Source: Nemertoderma westbladi (lineage: Eukaryota > Xenacoelomorpha > Nemertodermatida > Nemertodermatidae). Taken from it: 30,683 nt of DNA. Both the position numbers and the translations under genes were made by a program. Positions 1 to 9,945 of this stretch are shown here, one piece after another (position 1 is the stretch's first letter; each line of letters starts with the position of its first letter). The notes under the pieces were generated by a model. It had not been told where the DNA came from, did not search any database, and was given only the letters and a program-made list of their open reading frames with translations. Location: positions 1 to 30,683 of the forward strand of contig JAUCBJ010004580.1 in the NCBI GenBank assembly GCA_032718475.1, in the 5' to 3' direction.

Positions 1-329
1 TTAGACACATGCGTTTTTAGCGTTTCAGTGCCCCCCAAACCGGAAATTCCCATAAACTAAACACAATAGAACAGGATACAGTTTTGTTTTTGAGAGTAAT
101 CAGCTGTTATTTGCATCGAATTTCCCCTGGATAGGGATGATATATTGCGTCCAGTTCCCCCCCCTATCTGACATACTTGTACTTTTTTATAATTTTAACA
201 CCAATCTTTAATATCCCCAGTAGTTTAATGACAATTCAAAGGACATTAATCAATATAATTATTCAATCAAGTAATAGGCACTGCACTATACTACCAATTT
301 CATCTGGCTCGTTCTGATAATAGGATATC
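1..329. other. 5' non-coding flank of PPR copy 1
   Basis: No gene is seen here. It contains a C-rich stretch near 152-166 and one copy of a dispersed repeat (about 51-144) that recurs in inverted orientation near 9797-9893. The last part, before the ATG at 330, is AT-rich and would hold the 5' UTR and promoter of the first PPR gene, but no clear TATA or initiator element can be assigned. Confidence 0.5.
51..144 (-). repeat. dispersed repeat, copy A (inverted relative to 9797-9893)
   Basis: The reverse complement of this stretch aligns by eye with 9797-9893. Shared words include CCAGGGGA, AAATAACAGCTGATT, CTGTTCTAT and TTTAGTTTAT in the same order and nearly the same spacing. This shows a dispersed interspersed repeat of about 95 bp or longer. 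Its class is not known; no coding capacity is visible. Confidence 0.6.
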
Positions 330-3300
330 ATGGTTTCTGTTTCTTTACTAATGAGTGTGGCAACCAAGATGAAATTACCACGGTTATTTTTAATTGAAAC
401 ACATTTAATCGATTTGAGGTCACATTTAGTTACAAATAGAATGTATATTCGTGGTCCTGGAAGTTTCTTCTTTAAGAGAAAAATGTCGCTGTCTACTGTA
501 TATCACTATGTCAGTCCACATGTTTATAAAAATTCCAAGGTAATTGAAGAATGTAAATTTACTGGTGCTGAAAAGATTGGTGATAATCTAAATGTTGGTG
601 AGTCAACTAATACTAATTGTTACATTCCTCCTAGTTTTGGAGACACAGAGGAACAAAGGAATGTACAATTAAGAAGAGAATTCTCACCTTCACATACTTA
701 CTCTAAATATGGAGTTGTTTTTGAAGATCAGTTGGAGTGTGAATTGAATAGACTAGTTAGATTATATCGTGAAGAAGGAATAATAATTGATCATTTAAAA
801 TTTGCAAATCTGATTGGATTCTGTGGTTCATCTTTGGCTTCAATGCCACAAGTTGAACGCACTGCACTGGCACAGAGATTCTGGACAGAAATGTGTACTT
901 TTATAGCACCAAATGCCTTCCACTATAACAACTTACTCCGAGTATATGCTGAGAATGCTCATAACTTCGATGTTGATGAATTCCTCGCTGACATGGTTCA
1001 GAAGCGGTGCTTGATCCTAATGAATCAACAATGGAGATAGTTATAGAGATTTATGCTAAGCGTGGGAATTTGAAACAATTATTAGAGATATTGCACCAGT
1101 TAAAGCAAGAGACTCATATTCCTTTAACGTTGGAAAGTGTGTTATGCTCAATAATGTGTGGGTACATAATCACTGGAGATGCCAATGGAGTTAATAATAT
1201 TCGTATGTCTATGGAAAACCAAGGAATCCACATGAACAGGCGTAGTTATGAAAATATAATCCATGAATTTGCACGTTGCGGTGATATAGGCAGTGTGAAA
1301 CGGATTATAGATGAAGCAACTGGACATGACTTGATGCCATTTGCGAAAGCAATAATCATTGGAATTAAAGAACTCATACTTGTTGGTTGCAATAGAGATG
1401 TCTGGAGCTCACTACTTCAATTTATTGTAATTGAAAACAATACTCTATTAGCTCATTCATCGTATCTAAATGCCATTCTAGAACTTTGCTCCAATAAATG
1501 CCAGTTTCAAGCCTACCAACTACTTAAAGATCTATACCCTTTGTGTCTACCATTTTCATCCACTGCAATTGTTTCATTAGTTTCTAATTGGAAACCACCT
1601 AATATGGTTATCTGGTGGAATATTTGTAATTGGGAAATAGGTTGCGGAAAGTCATTGTATTTTCGACTTGCAATAGAGCATGGGTCAATTGCCATGGCAG
1701 AGATTGCACTTCTTATTTTGGAAAACAACAATATTTTTTTGTCAGAAATTCGATATCGGCATCTTGCTACACTCTATGCTGCTGCTGGCAATATTATAGG
1801 TGTTGTGGACACAATTGAGCGGATGTTTAGGAACATTGGAGACCAGTTTCAACAGGATCTAGGAATGGAAAAAAAAACATGTTATCGTTTTGCACAGTCT
1901 CTGGCTCCTTATCGAGAGTTATTCTACAATTATAAGACTGTGGATTATCTGCGACATTACGATGAATACTGTGTGAGCACCTCCAAGTGTAGTCTAGACA
2001 CACCTAGTCTTATTAGCAAGATCACTTGTCATTGGAAAGATGTTTCTTTACTTTCATATTTACTGAAGGAAGAACCTCTCCTTATGTGTACAAGTAGTGC
2101 TTGGTTGTACTTCATAGTAGGCAATGTAATTCATGCCAGTGATGAAGAAGCACATGATATTTATAAAGATATTGCAACATTGTTACTTCCTGCTTTATCT
2201 CATCGTCGAGTTTTCCATTTTTTCCAATGTATCTACAATGCTCTTTCTAAGAAAAAAGAAAAATGGAATCCATTGAAGTGTGAACTGTTCATGAATATTC
2301 TCCTAGATAATGGAGTTAATATTAAGAGTTGCTCACCTGATGCTAAAACCTCTATATTAGGAGTTCTTGAATCAGATAAACGATGTATAAATACTTTGAA
2401 GCGTGTCAAAAATGCCTATCAATCAAATTTACCTGTTGGACTTATATTTCAATGCCCACAAATTAATTTTTGGGCAGAATTTGTAACTGCAATCTACGAG
2501 GTTGAAAATGTGCTGCAATTGGAAAAGGTGAATTCCTTAGAATCTACAAATATTAATCTTGCTGTATCCAATCAATTAATTCATATGAAGATGGTTATTG
2601 AAAGTGAAAATATTGAATTGTTTGACAAACTGTGGATCAAATATCAGTCTTTCCTTTTGGAGCACCCCTATATTGTTATTTTCTCATCCCAGTTTTCTTA
2701 CTGGGTGCTCCTTATTGCATCTTTGTGTCGAAAGGGTTATGTGGAAAGGGCTCAGATTGTTTGTACAATGTGTCATCACAGACAGTATGGTGTTGGTTAT
2801 ATTGGTAATACTTTACTGCTCAGCAAGATACCGATATTTATGGCCTTTGGTTGTGCTGTGAACGGTGATTATCAAGGTATGAAACAACATTTCCTCGAGT
2901 TTAGGTTGGGTACTTGTTTCCTTGAAAGCAATAAAAACGTTGATTCTAAATTGGATATTGAAATGATCAATAAAACCTGGACTCTTCTATTGCTAAGGCA
3001 ACTGAAGTTATTAGCTCTAGATGCACCCCACGCTGTTCCTCAAGTTATGGCTGAATTGTTCAAAATATACCATAACAAGAACCTGGCGTCCTCCATGTAT
3101 GCAAACTTGGCTTCAAACAGCGACAGTAAAATATTGTTGGAGTACATCAGGACAGTAAGGAAATCATTTAGGAACCGGGAACGGGATCATGGTTTTATTC
3201 CAGGTTTACAGATCTTATTAAAGAAGTGTTTGACCTCCAATAATCAACAGTTATTACCTGATGTTCTTCAAGAACTTTTGCTTGACTTTCAGGATGAAAT

Positions 3301-3589
3301 ATTATTGTACCACCTTGCCTTGTCTTTGGTGGAAATTGACAGAATTGAAGAAGCAAGTAAAATATTACTCGACCTCAATGGTGAGATTAAATTTACACCT
3401 CGTAATCCTTTTTTATTGTATTACACTACTGGGAATTGGAGAACCCTTTGTAACTTGATAATCTCATTGCGTGGCTTTGAAGGTCAACTAAACATTATGC
3501 TTTCATTGAAATACAATAAACTCATGATGACGCCTGTTGACAAACTGAAGTTTACTCTTCAAACTAAAGTTAGAAGTTTCATTGATTGA
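330..3589 (+). pseudogene. LRPPRC-like mitochondrial PPR protein, tandem copy 1, frameshifted
   Basis: First of three tandem, intronless paralogues related to LRPPRC (leucine-rich PPR-motif protein, which binds and stabilises mitochondrial mRNAs). Two overlapping open frames make up the gene: 330-1040 (236 codons) and about 1007-3589 (up to 860 codons). Against copy 2, this copy has two single-base insertions, a T near 997/998 and a C at 1010, giving a net +2 shift just after the HYNNLLRVY segment. If joined, the protein would be close in length to copies 2 and 3. The N-terminus is basic and hydroxylated, which fits mitochondrial import. Apart from the shift, more than 850 codons remain open, so the lesion is very young, polymorphic or a sequencing error. 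The last ~300 nt (from about 3286) differ from copies 2 and 3. LRPPRC kinship is inferred from the HYNxLLxVY...FLAxM...PN pattern. Confidence 0.7.
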
Positions 3590-3705
3590 GACACTTAGTG
3601 TTCTCTATAATGTTATAGTTAGTTAGAGTGGTTTGAATTGGAACAACTATCAATTTTTATTTATTGTAAACTAATTAATCATACATGCTTGTATGTAATG
3701 GAAAA

Positions 3706-3824
3706 TAGCACTTTAGTCTTTTCATCCAAGTGGTTTGTTTGGTGAGTCACTGCAAATGTAGATAATATCTACATTTGCAGTGACTCACCAAACAAACCAC
3801 TTGGATGAAAAGACTAAAGTGCTA
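3706..3824. repeat. perfect inverted repeat 1 (58-bp arms, 3-nt loop)
   Basis: Arms 3706-3763 and 3767-3824 are exact reverse complements around the 3-nt centre AAT at 3764-3766. Complementarity stops abruptly at both outer ends (3705/3825). A transcript would fold into a 58-bp hairpin. A foldback or MITE-like element, a template-switch product and an assembly artefact are all possible. No open frame is present. Confidence 0.95.
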
Positions 3825-3827
3825 CTT

Positions 3828-4045
3828 TTGTGAAATTTTCACAAAAAATCAACTTATTTTTCACAACATGGTTTATAAGAGAATACTAGATATCATATCT
3901 AGATATGAGGGTAAGATAACTGTAAAAGTACTTTACAACAAGTATTCTGTATAGTTTTATTCCAAAATATTATGAATCCATGGGCTGTATTCTCTTATAA
4001 ACCATGTTGTGAAAAATAAGTTGATTTTTTGTGAAAATTTCACAA
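3828..4045. repeat. perfect inverted repeat 2 (59-bp arms, 100-nt spacer)
   Basis: Arms 3828-3886 and 3987-4045 are exact reverse complements, separated by a 100-nt AT-rich unique spacer. The repeat starts only 3 nt after inverted repeat 1 ends, yet the two arms share no sequence. The arm contains a nested TGTGAAATTTTCACA-type palindrome. Perfect arms mean either recent origin or ongoing arm-to-arm conversion. Confidence 0.95.
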
Positions 4046-5493
4046 TTTGTGCCATTTTATATTAATCATAAAGATTTTGGCTTATTTAATTCAAAACAAA
4101 TTAATCAAGAACATTTCAATTATATAGTTGGCGGAGGGTAACGCCATCTAACATGCATTTTGTAATTGGTACCCCCATATCTAAGATAGATCTGTAACAT
4201 AATACTATGTTAGGATGTGCTATCGATGTTATCAAGGGTCAATGTCACTGTATTATGTAATATTGTAGAATAAAATAGTATATAGTAAAAAAACAATTTG
4301 TTTTGTCTTGAGGAGTGGCCTGAAAAGTACTAGTATTTGTTGGTTCAAATTATTCGATAATTCATATAAATATATAAATTTATATAAAATTCTTTTTCTT
4401 GATTGTATAAGCCTAATTAAATCCGGAATGTCAGGTCCTTGATTGTATATTTTTTTAATTAAAAAGCGGCCATACTTTTAAATCATTATTAAAATTCCGT
4501 TATATTTTTTACTGAAATCAGAAATACAAAATTTGCCTTAAAATTATCATATATTTTTTTAAAAATTATCACAATTATATATTTTTTGTTCTTATTGGAT
4601 AGAATGTTTTCCAAATCAGCAAAATTCTTAGAAAAGTTTGCCAAGAAATGACCGTTTCCTTATCCCACAAAAAATTTATGAAACTATTAATCTAAGGAAC
4701 TACTATTACTAAAGGACTTGCTTTGAAAAGGAAACATTGTTTGATGTCTAATGATACCCTTTTATTATATTTATCAATCATCAATATCAATAGGATACTT
4801 ATATAGAATATACTTGGTACTTATAAACTTGGTAAATACTTCATAATATCATTGGGATAAAGTACTCCAAAATTGACATTTACAATAAATTGTATTATAC
4901 ATAATATTTAATCATAACATAACAATATCATAACATATTTTTACTCTATAACCAGTGTAAATATGGTAGCTTTTGTATATGATATTATTAAGTTATTATT
5001 AAGTATAAGTAAGGCCAATGGGTATCTGGAATGTAAGTGGTGGGCATTCTTACAATCAGCATCTCTTGCATGGAGGCAGTGGTTCCAGTCCTTGAGGATC
5101 TAAAGCACATACTCGAACGTCATGAGAATCTGGGTTTAACCAACCTTATACAATGCCCTTACTGAATCCTGAAAATTTAATCATTTCATATTGAGAGGGT
5201 TTTCAAACAATCCCCATCCCACCTACTGTTATAGACACACTGGCTGATCAAAAGGTCATAGTTAACTGCATTTCATTTCCATTTTGTTACCTCCGTTACT
5301 TTTCTATCTTGATAATTATTAATTAATTAATGATAATAATTAATTATTAATTACCATAACGCGTCTCGGGTCGGAATGCAAATAATACATCCTTATTTTA
5401 CTAACAGTGAGTGATCTATATTATAGTTTACCTTGAAATTGTATTTTATTCTTATTTCTAAGACATTTTTCTAAATTACTATATTGTTGAATT

Positions 5494-8400
5494 ATGATGA
5501 CTTCTTTATTATTTGGTAATACTATCAAGAAGGCTCTTCATAGGACTTTGTTTCTTCGAGATCAGTCAATTCATGGATCGATACTTATAATTAGGAATAA
5601 GTCCATTTTATTTGCTGGAGATCATCAAGAGATAAAAACTGATGGTGCTATTCCTATTGAAAATAATAAACTAAGCACTAATACCAAATTAAAAGATCAC
5701 TCTAACTCTAAATTCGCTTGTAAAACTTACATTCCTCACAGCTATGGGAATACAGTTGAAGAAAGGGATGAGCAAACATGGAGTCGATTATCACCTTCTC
5801 AGACTTATGCAAAAGTGGGAGTTGTGTTTGCAGATCAGTTGGATTGTGAATTCAATAGACTAGTTAGATTATACCATGAGGATGGAATAATTGATCATTT
5901 AAAATTTGCAAATCTGATTGGATTCTGTGGTTCATCTTTGGCTTCAATGCCACAAGTTGAACGCACTGCACTGGCAGTGAGATTCTGGACAGAAATGTGT
6001 ACTTTTATAACACCAAATGCCTTCCACTATAACAACTTACTCCGAGTATATGCTGATAATGCTCATAACTTTAATGTTGATGAATTTCTCGCTGATATGG
6101 TCAGAAGCGGTGTTGATCCAAATGAATGGACTATGAAGATAGTTATAGATATTTATGCTAAGCGTGGGGACATGGACAATGTACTGAAAATAACCAAACA
6201 GATGAATCATCGACAAATGCCATTAACAGATGATATTGTTTCTTCAATAATGATTGGCATTGGAAGTTTGGATACATTAAATAATGTTCGTAGTTCTATG
6301 GAAAAGAAAGGGATTCAATTGAATCAATCCATTTACCCATATTTAATATATGCATATGCAAGGTCCAATGACATAGTTAATGTTAGACGCATTATTGATG
6401 AGGCGACTAAGCTTGGGTATGTACTATCACATAAGATTGTTATAAATACAATAAAAGAACTCATAATTTCTGGTTGCAATTTAGATATCTGGAGATCACT
6501 CCTTCAGTATATTGTAATTGAAGATGAAATTCAAATTGCCCATCGTTCTTATCTGAACTGTATTCTAGAACTTTGCATCAAAGGGTACCAGTTTCAAGCT
6601 TTCCTTTTCCTCAATGAACTACATTCTCTGAGTAAACCATTTCCTTCCACTGCAATTGTTGCATTACTTTCTAATTGGGAACCACCCAATATGTTGGTGT
6701 GGTCGATTATATGTAATTGGCGAATTTATGGGGAAAAGTCCTTATTGTTTTCTATTGCCATTGAGCGTGGGTCAATTCCAATGGCAGAGATTGCTATTAC
6801 AGTTCTGGAAATGCAAATGGTTTTTTTGTCAGAAATTCGATATCGGCAGCTTGCGACACTCTATGCTGCTGGTGGAAATATAGTAGGTGTTGTGGACACA
6901 ATTGAACGAATGTTTAGGAAGATTGGTGACCAGTTTCATAATAACATTAGAAAGGAAAGAGCAACATGTCATCGGTTTGCCCTGTCTCTGGCACCGTATC
7001 GCCTGCTTTTCTGCCAGTATAAGACCACAGATTATCTACGTCGGTACTCTGACTATTATTTAGGGAGCTCATTGGAAAGTGGGTCTCAACTAGATACACC
7101 TACTCTTATAATGAAAATAGCCTGTCATTGGTGCGACATATCTATCATTACTTACCTTCTTAAAGAAGAGCCCCAATTAATGGTAAAAATGTCTAAATGG
7201 ATGCCTTTCCTTGTTGCAAACATATTCCTCGCGGAAGATCAGCAAGATAAACTTTATAATGATATCGCAACATTGTTGTTTCCAACTTTACCACATCGTG
7301 GAGTCTTTCAATTTTTCCAGTGTATGTACAGTACTATATCGAATAATAACCAAAAATGGGAACCATTGAAATGTGAAAAATTCATGAAAACCCTTCTTGA
7401 CAAAGGCATTAATATCAATTCATGTTCTTTTGATGCTAAAGAGATTATACTTAGAATACTTGCCTCTGATGAACGATGTGCCAGAACATTGCGACATATT
7501 CAATCTCATTATAAGAAGTCTGCTTCTGCCGGACTGACATTAAAAGCATCAGAATGTAATCTTTGGGTGTTATTTGTATCAACTATAGATGAGGTAGAAA
7601 ATGTGTTGCAGCTGGAAAAGGTAAATTCCTTATTAGAGTGCGGTAATAATATTAATATAGCTGTATCCAATCAATTAATTAATATGAAGATGGTTATTGA
7701 AAGTGAAGATATTGAATTGTTTGTCAAACTGTGGATCAAATATCAGTCGTTCCTTTTGGAAAACCCCTCTTTGGCTATTTTAGAAACACATTTTTCCTAC
7801 TGGGTGCTCCTTATCGCATCTTTGTGTCGAAAGGGTTATGTGGAAAGGGCTCAGATTGTTTGTACAATGTGTCATCACAGACAGTATGGTGTTGGTTATA
7901 TTGGAAATACTTTACTGCTCAGCAAGATACCGATATTTATGGCCTTTGGATGTGCTGTGAACGGTGATTATGAAGGTATGAAACAACATTTCCTCGAGTT
8001 TAGGTTGGGTACTTGTTTCCTTGAAGGCAATAAAAACGTTGATTCTAAATTGGATATTGAAATGATCAATAAAACCTGGACTCTTATATTGCTAAGGCAA
8101 CTGAAGTTATTAGCCCTAGATGCACCCCACGCTGTTCCTCAAGTTATGGCCGAGTTGTTCAAAATATACCATTACAAGAATCTGGCGTCCTCCATGTATG
8201 CAAACTTGGCTTCAAACAGCGACAGTAAAATATTGTTGGAGTATATCAGGACAGTAAGGAAATCATTTAGGAACCGGGAACGGGATCATGGTTTTATTCC
8301 AGGTTTACAGATCTTACTGAGGGAGTGTTTGACCTCCAATAATCAACAGTTATTACCTGATGTTCTTCAAGAACTATTGTTGGACATTAAACATGATGAA

Positions 8401-8676
8401 TTACATCACAATCTCGCTATGGCTATGGTTGAACTCGGGAGAATTGAGGACGCTAGGGTCATATTTGTGAATCAAATTGATAAAATAAACTTTAAATATC
8501 TGCATCGTAAATCGTCGCATTATTACATGTCTGGGAATTGGAATTACCTTTGTAACTTGGTTGTTGCATTACGAGATTTTGATAAAGGAGAAATCGGCAA
8601 ATTTATAAAGGAAATAATTAAACCAGCTGATCAACTCCAGTTCGCCATTTCTATTCAACAAAATACAATTTACTGA
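5494..8676 (+). CDS. LRPPRC-like mitochondrial PPR-type protein, tandem copy 2
   Basis: A single intact exon of 1060 codons, starting ATG ATG at 5494. The first ~40 residues are rich in K, R, S, T and L with few acids, as expected of a mitochondrial presequence. From about residue 178 the HYNNLLRVY...FLADM...DPNEWT stretch followed by YAKRGD matches the start of the LRPPRC helical repeats; further PPR-like helix pairs follow, for example the YAYARSNDIVNVRRIIDEA stretch. A conserved core is YRQLATLYAAGGNIVGVVD at residues 450-468. Residues 811 to about 1046 form the C-terminal block shared almost unchanged with copies 1 and 3. LRPPRC-family proteins bind mitochondrial mRNA, usually with SLIRP, and support polyadenylation and translation; whether these paralogues do so is inference. 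The absence of introns suggests a retrogene founder. Family assignment is by motif reading only. Confidence 0.75.
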   Translation: MMTSLLFGNTIKKALHRTLFLRDQSIHGSILIIRNKSILFAGDHQEIKTDGAIPIENNKLSTNTKLKDHSNSKFACKTYIPHSYGNTVEERDEQTWSRLSPSQTYAKVGVVFADQLDCEFNRLVRLYHEDGIIDHLKFANLIGFCGSSLASMPQVERTALAVRFWTEMCTFITPNAFHYNNLLRVYADNAHNFNVDEFLADMVRSGVDPNEWTMKIVIDIYAKRGDMDNVLKITKQMNHRQMPLTDDIVSSIMIGIGSLDTLNNVRSSMEKKGIQLNQSIYPYLIYAYARSNDIVNVRRIIDEATKLGYVLSHKIVINTIKELIISGCNLDIWRSLLQYIVIEDEIQIAHRSYLNCILELCIKGYQFQAFLFLNELHSLSKPFPSTAIVALLSNWEPPNMLVWSIICNWRIYGEKSLLFSIAIERGSIPMAEIAITVLEMQMVFLSEIRYRQLATLYAAGGNIVGVVDTIERMFRKIGDQFHNNIRKERATCHRFALSLAPYRLLFCQYKTTDYLRRYSDYYLGSSLESGSQLDTPTLIMKIACHWCDISIITYLLKEEPQLMVKMSKWMPFLVANIFLAEDQQDKLYNDIATLLFPTLPHRGVFQFFQCMYSTISNNNQKWEPLKCEKFMKTLLDKGININSCSFDAKEIILRILASDERCARTLRHIQSHYKKSASAGLTLKASECNLWVLFVSTIDEVENVLQLEKVNSLLECGNNINIAVSNQLINMKMVIESEDIELFVKLWIKYQSFLLENPSLAILETHFSYWVLLIASLCRKGYVERAQIVCTMCHHRQYGVGYIGNTLLLSKIPIFMAFGCAVNGDYEGMKQHFLEFRLGTCFLEGNKNVDSKLDIEMINKTWTLILLRQLKLLALDAPHAVPQVMAELFKIYHYKNLASSMYANLASNSDSKILLEYIRTVRKSFRNRERDHGFIPGLQILLRECLTSNNQQLLPDVLQELLLDIKHDELHHNLAMAMVELGRIEDARVIFVNQIDKINFKYLHRKSSHYYMSGNWNYLCNLVVALRDFDKGEIGKFIKEIIKPADQLQFAISIQQNTIY

Positions 8677-9073
8677 TCCCTGATAGTAATTTGTGAAAAT
8701 CTTTAACTATATTTTATACGTTGTTATGAGTTATCGAAAGTAATAGAAATGAATTTAATTGTAATTGATTATATTTCAAGTAGTTTACTGAAATGTGCTG
8801 TGCGGTCGTACCATAATGTGTAGTGGGGTCGGGTCGTGAATCATCTATTACACCGTGTTTTTAATTAATAGTATTTATTACACCATGTCTTATTCAGGTA
8901 CCCCCCAAATTTTTTACCAATCTTAATGAGATTCCATGAAATTTGAAACATAAATAGTCCGTCAGAGTGACAGTGGGAGAATTATTATTTTTACTTTCAT
9001 TCTTTAACTACAAGCGTTTAAAAAAAGTGGTATCCATCGATATTGCACCAGTCTTACTGCATGGATTCCTTAA

Positions 9074-9098
9074 GGGGGGGGGGGGGGGGGGGGGGGGG
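9074..9098 (+). repeat. poly-G tract, 25 G
   Basis: An uninterrupted run of 25 G followed by CGGGCGG. It can form a G-quadruplex on the + strand. Its exact length is unreliable because homopolymers of this size are poorly sequenced and may be capped or collapsed. Confidence 0.9.
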
Positions 9099-9796
9099 CG
9101 GGCGGTGTCACCTCCAGTCTTTTTTCCGTGTTTTTGACGTATAATTTCAAGGTGATTCCGAATCTGAAATCAGTTTTTTGTTATTTCATTCCAGAGCCAG
9201 AGTTATGGCAACTTTTGTAATTTTCAACCAAAATTTGTAATTTTGGTGCAGCGCCGCTTTTGACATTATTAACTTTTACCACATTAAAAAGAACATGTCG
9301 AAAAATCTCCCCCCCCCCCAAAATATATGTTGATATATTTGGAATTTCAAGGCGCATCTTTCTATCCAGGTCCCGAAGCTTGAAAACCAAAAGCAAAGGA
9401 AATGGGGGGCGACCGAAGCCGATCTAAAGCCAACCGTTTATCTGAGCAAAATTAACTGAGCAGAATTAACTGGCTGGAACATAATACGAATTGTTGCTCT
9501 TTGGTACATGTGAAGCGATTGTCAATGCCACAGGGGCCGCAGTCAACCCCATTGACGTACCTCACCAAGACATTACTGCTTGGTGGTAACTATCAGTGCA
9601 ATAATTTTGAATAGTGTCTACGCTTGTGAGAGAGCACTAACCGGTATAAGCTTTGCTTTCCGATCAATCGTACTTATGTTTTAAAGTATTATACATCATG
9701 ACCCGTAATATAGTTTAATTTTCTGGTGATTGTCTTTAAATTATATTTAAGAGCTTTTTCAATGTGATTTTTGTGAAATTGACTTTCGGCGCTATA

Positions 9797-9893
9797 AAAA
9801 TTCATCCATCTCCAGGGGATCATTGACTCAAATAACAGCTGATTGCTCTAAAAAATATAACTGTAACCTGTTCTATGGACTTTAGTTTATTGT
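9797..9893 (+). repeat. dispersed repeat, copy B
   Basis: This is the inverted partner of 51-144, with the same order of conserved words (CCAGGGGAT, AAATAACAGCTGATTG, CTGTTCTATG, TTTAGTTTAT). It runs straight into a second repeat family whose core is TTTATTGTTTTGGTTAGA at about 9889-9907, so the two may be parts of one longer element. Confidence 0.55.
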
Positions 9894-9945
9894 TTTGGTT
9901 AGAATAACGTGCCACTTTAACCTGCTCCTTTCCCTTAAATTAAAA
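9885..9945 (+). repeat. TTTATTGTTTTGGTTAGA-core dispersed repeat, copy 1
   Basis: The core is followed about 20 nt later by TTAACCTGCTCCTTTCCCTT. A similar arrangement occurs at 13544-13602 (TGTAACCGCTCCTTTCCCTC), in a more diverged form at about 12926-12985, and on the - strand near 17855-17908. It is a small dispersed non-coding repeat family of unknown class. Confidence 0.5.

Larger units (their letters stand above)
3590..5493. other. intergenic spacer between PPR copies 1 and 2
   Basis: This AT-rich spacer has no convincing gene. It begins with the 3' flank of copy 1 and contains two adjacent perfect inverted repeats (3706-3824 and 3828-4045), annotated separately. An AATAAA at 4269-4274 could be a poly(A) signal for copy 1; if used, the hairpins would lie in its 3' UTR. 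Further on there are AT-rich simple runs and a self-complementary ATTAATTA-rich tract near 5318-5355. The promoter of copy 2 should lie in the last few hundred bases, but no core element stands out. Confidence 0.5.

Noticed and set aside
1000-1015. Programmed ribosomal frameshift in PPR copy 1
   Set aside because: There is no slippery heptamer or pseudoknot-like element, and paralogues 2 and 3 read through without any shift; simple insertions explain it.
5060-5110. B-box-like GGTTCCAGTCC, possible second SINE
   Set aside because: No A-box at the right distance and the core GA of the B-box is missing.
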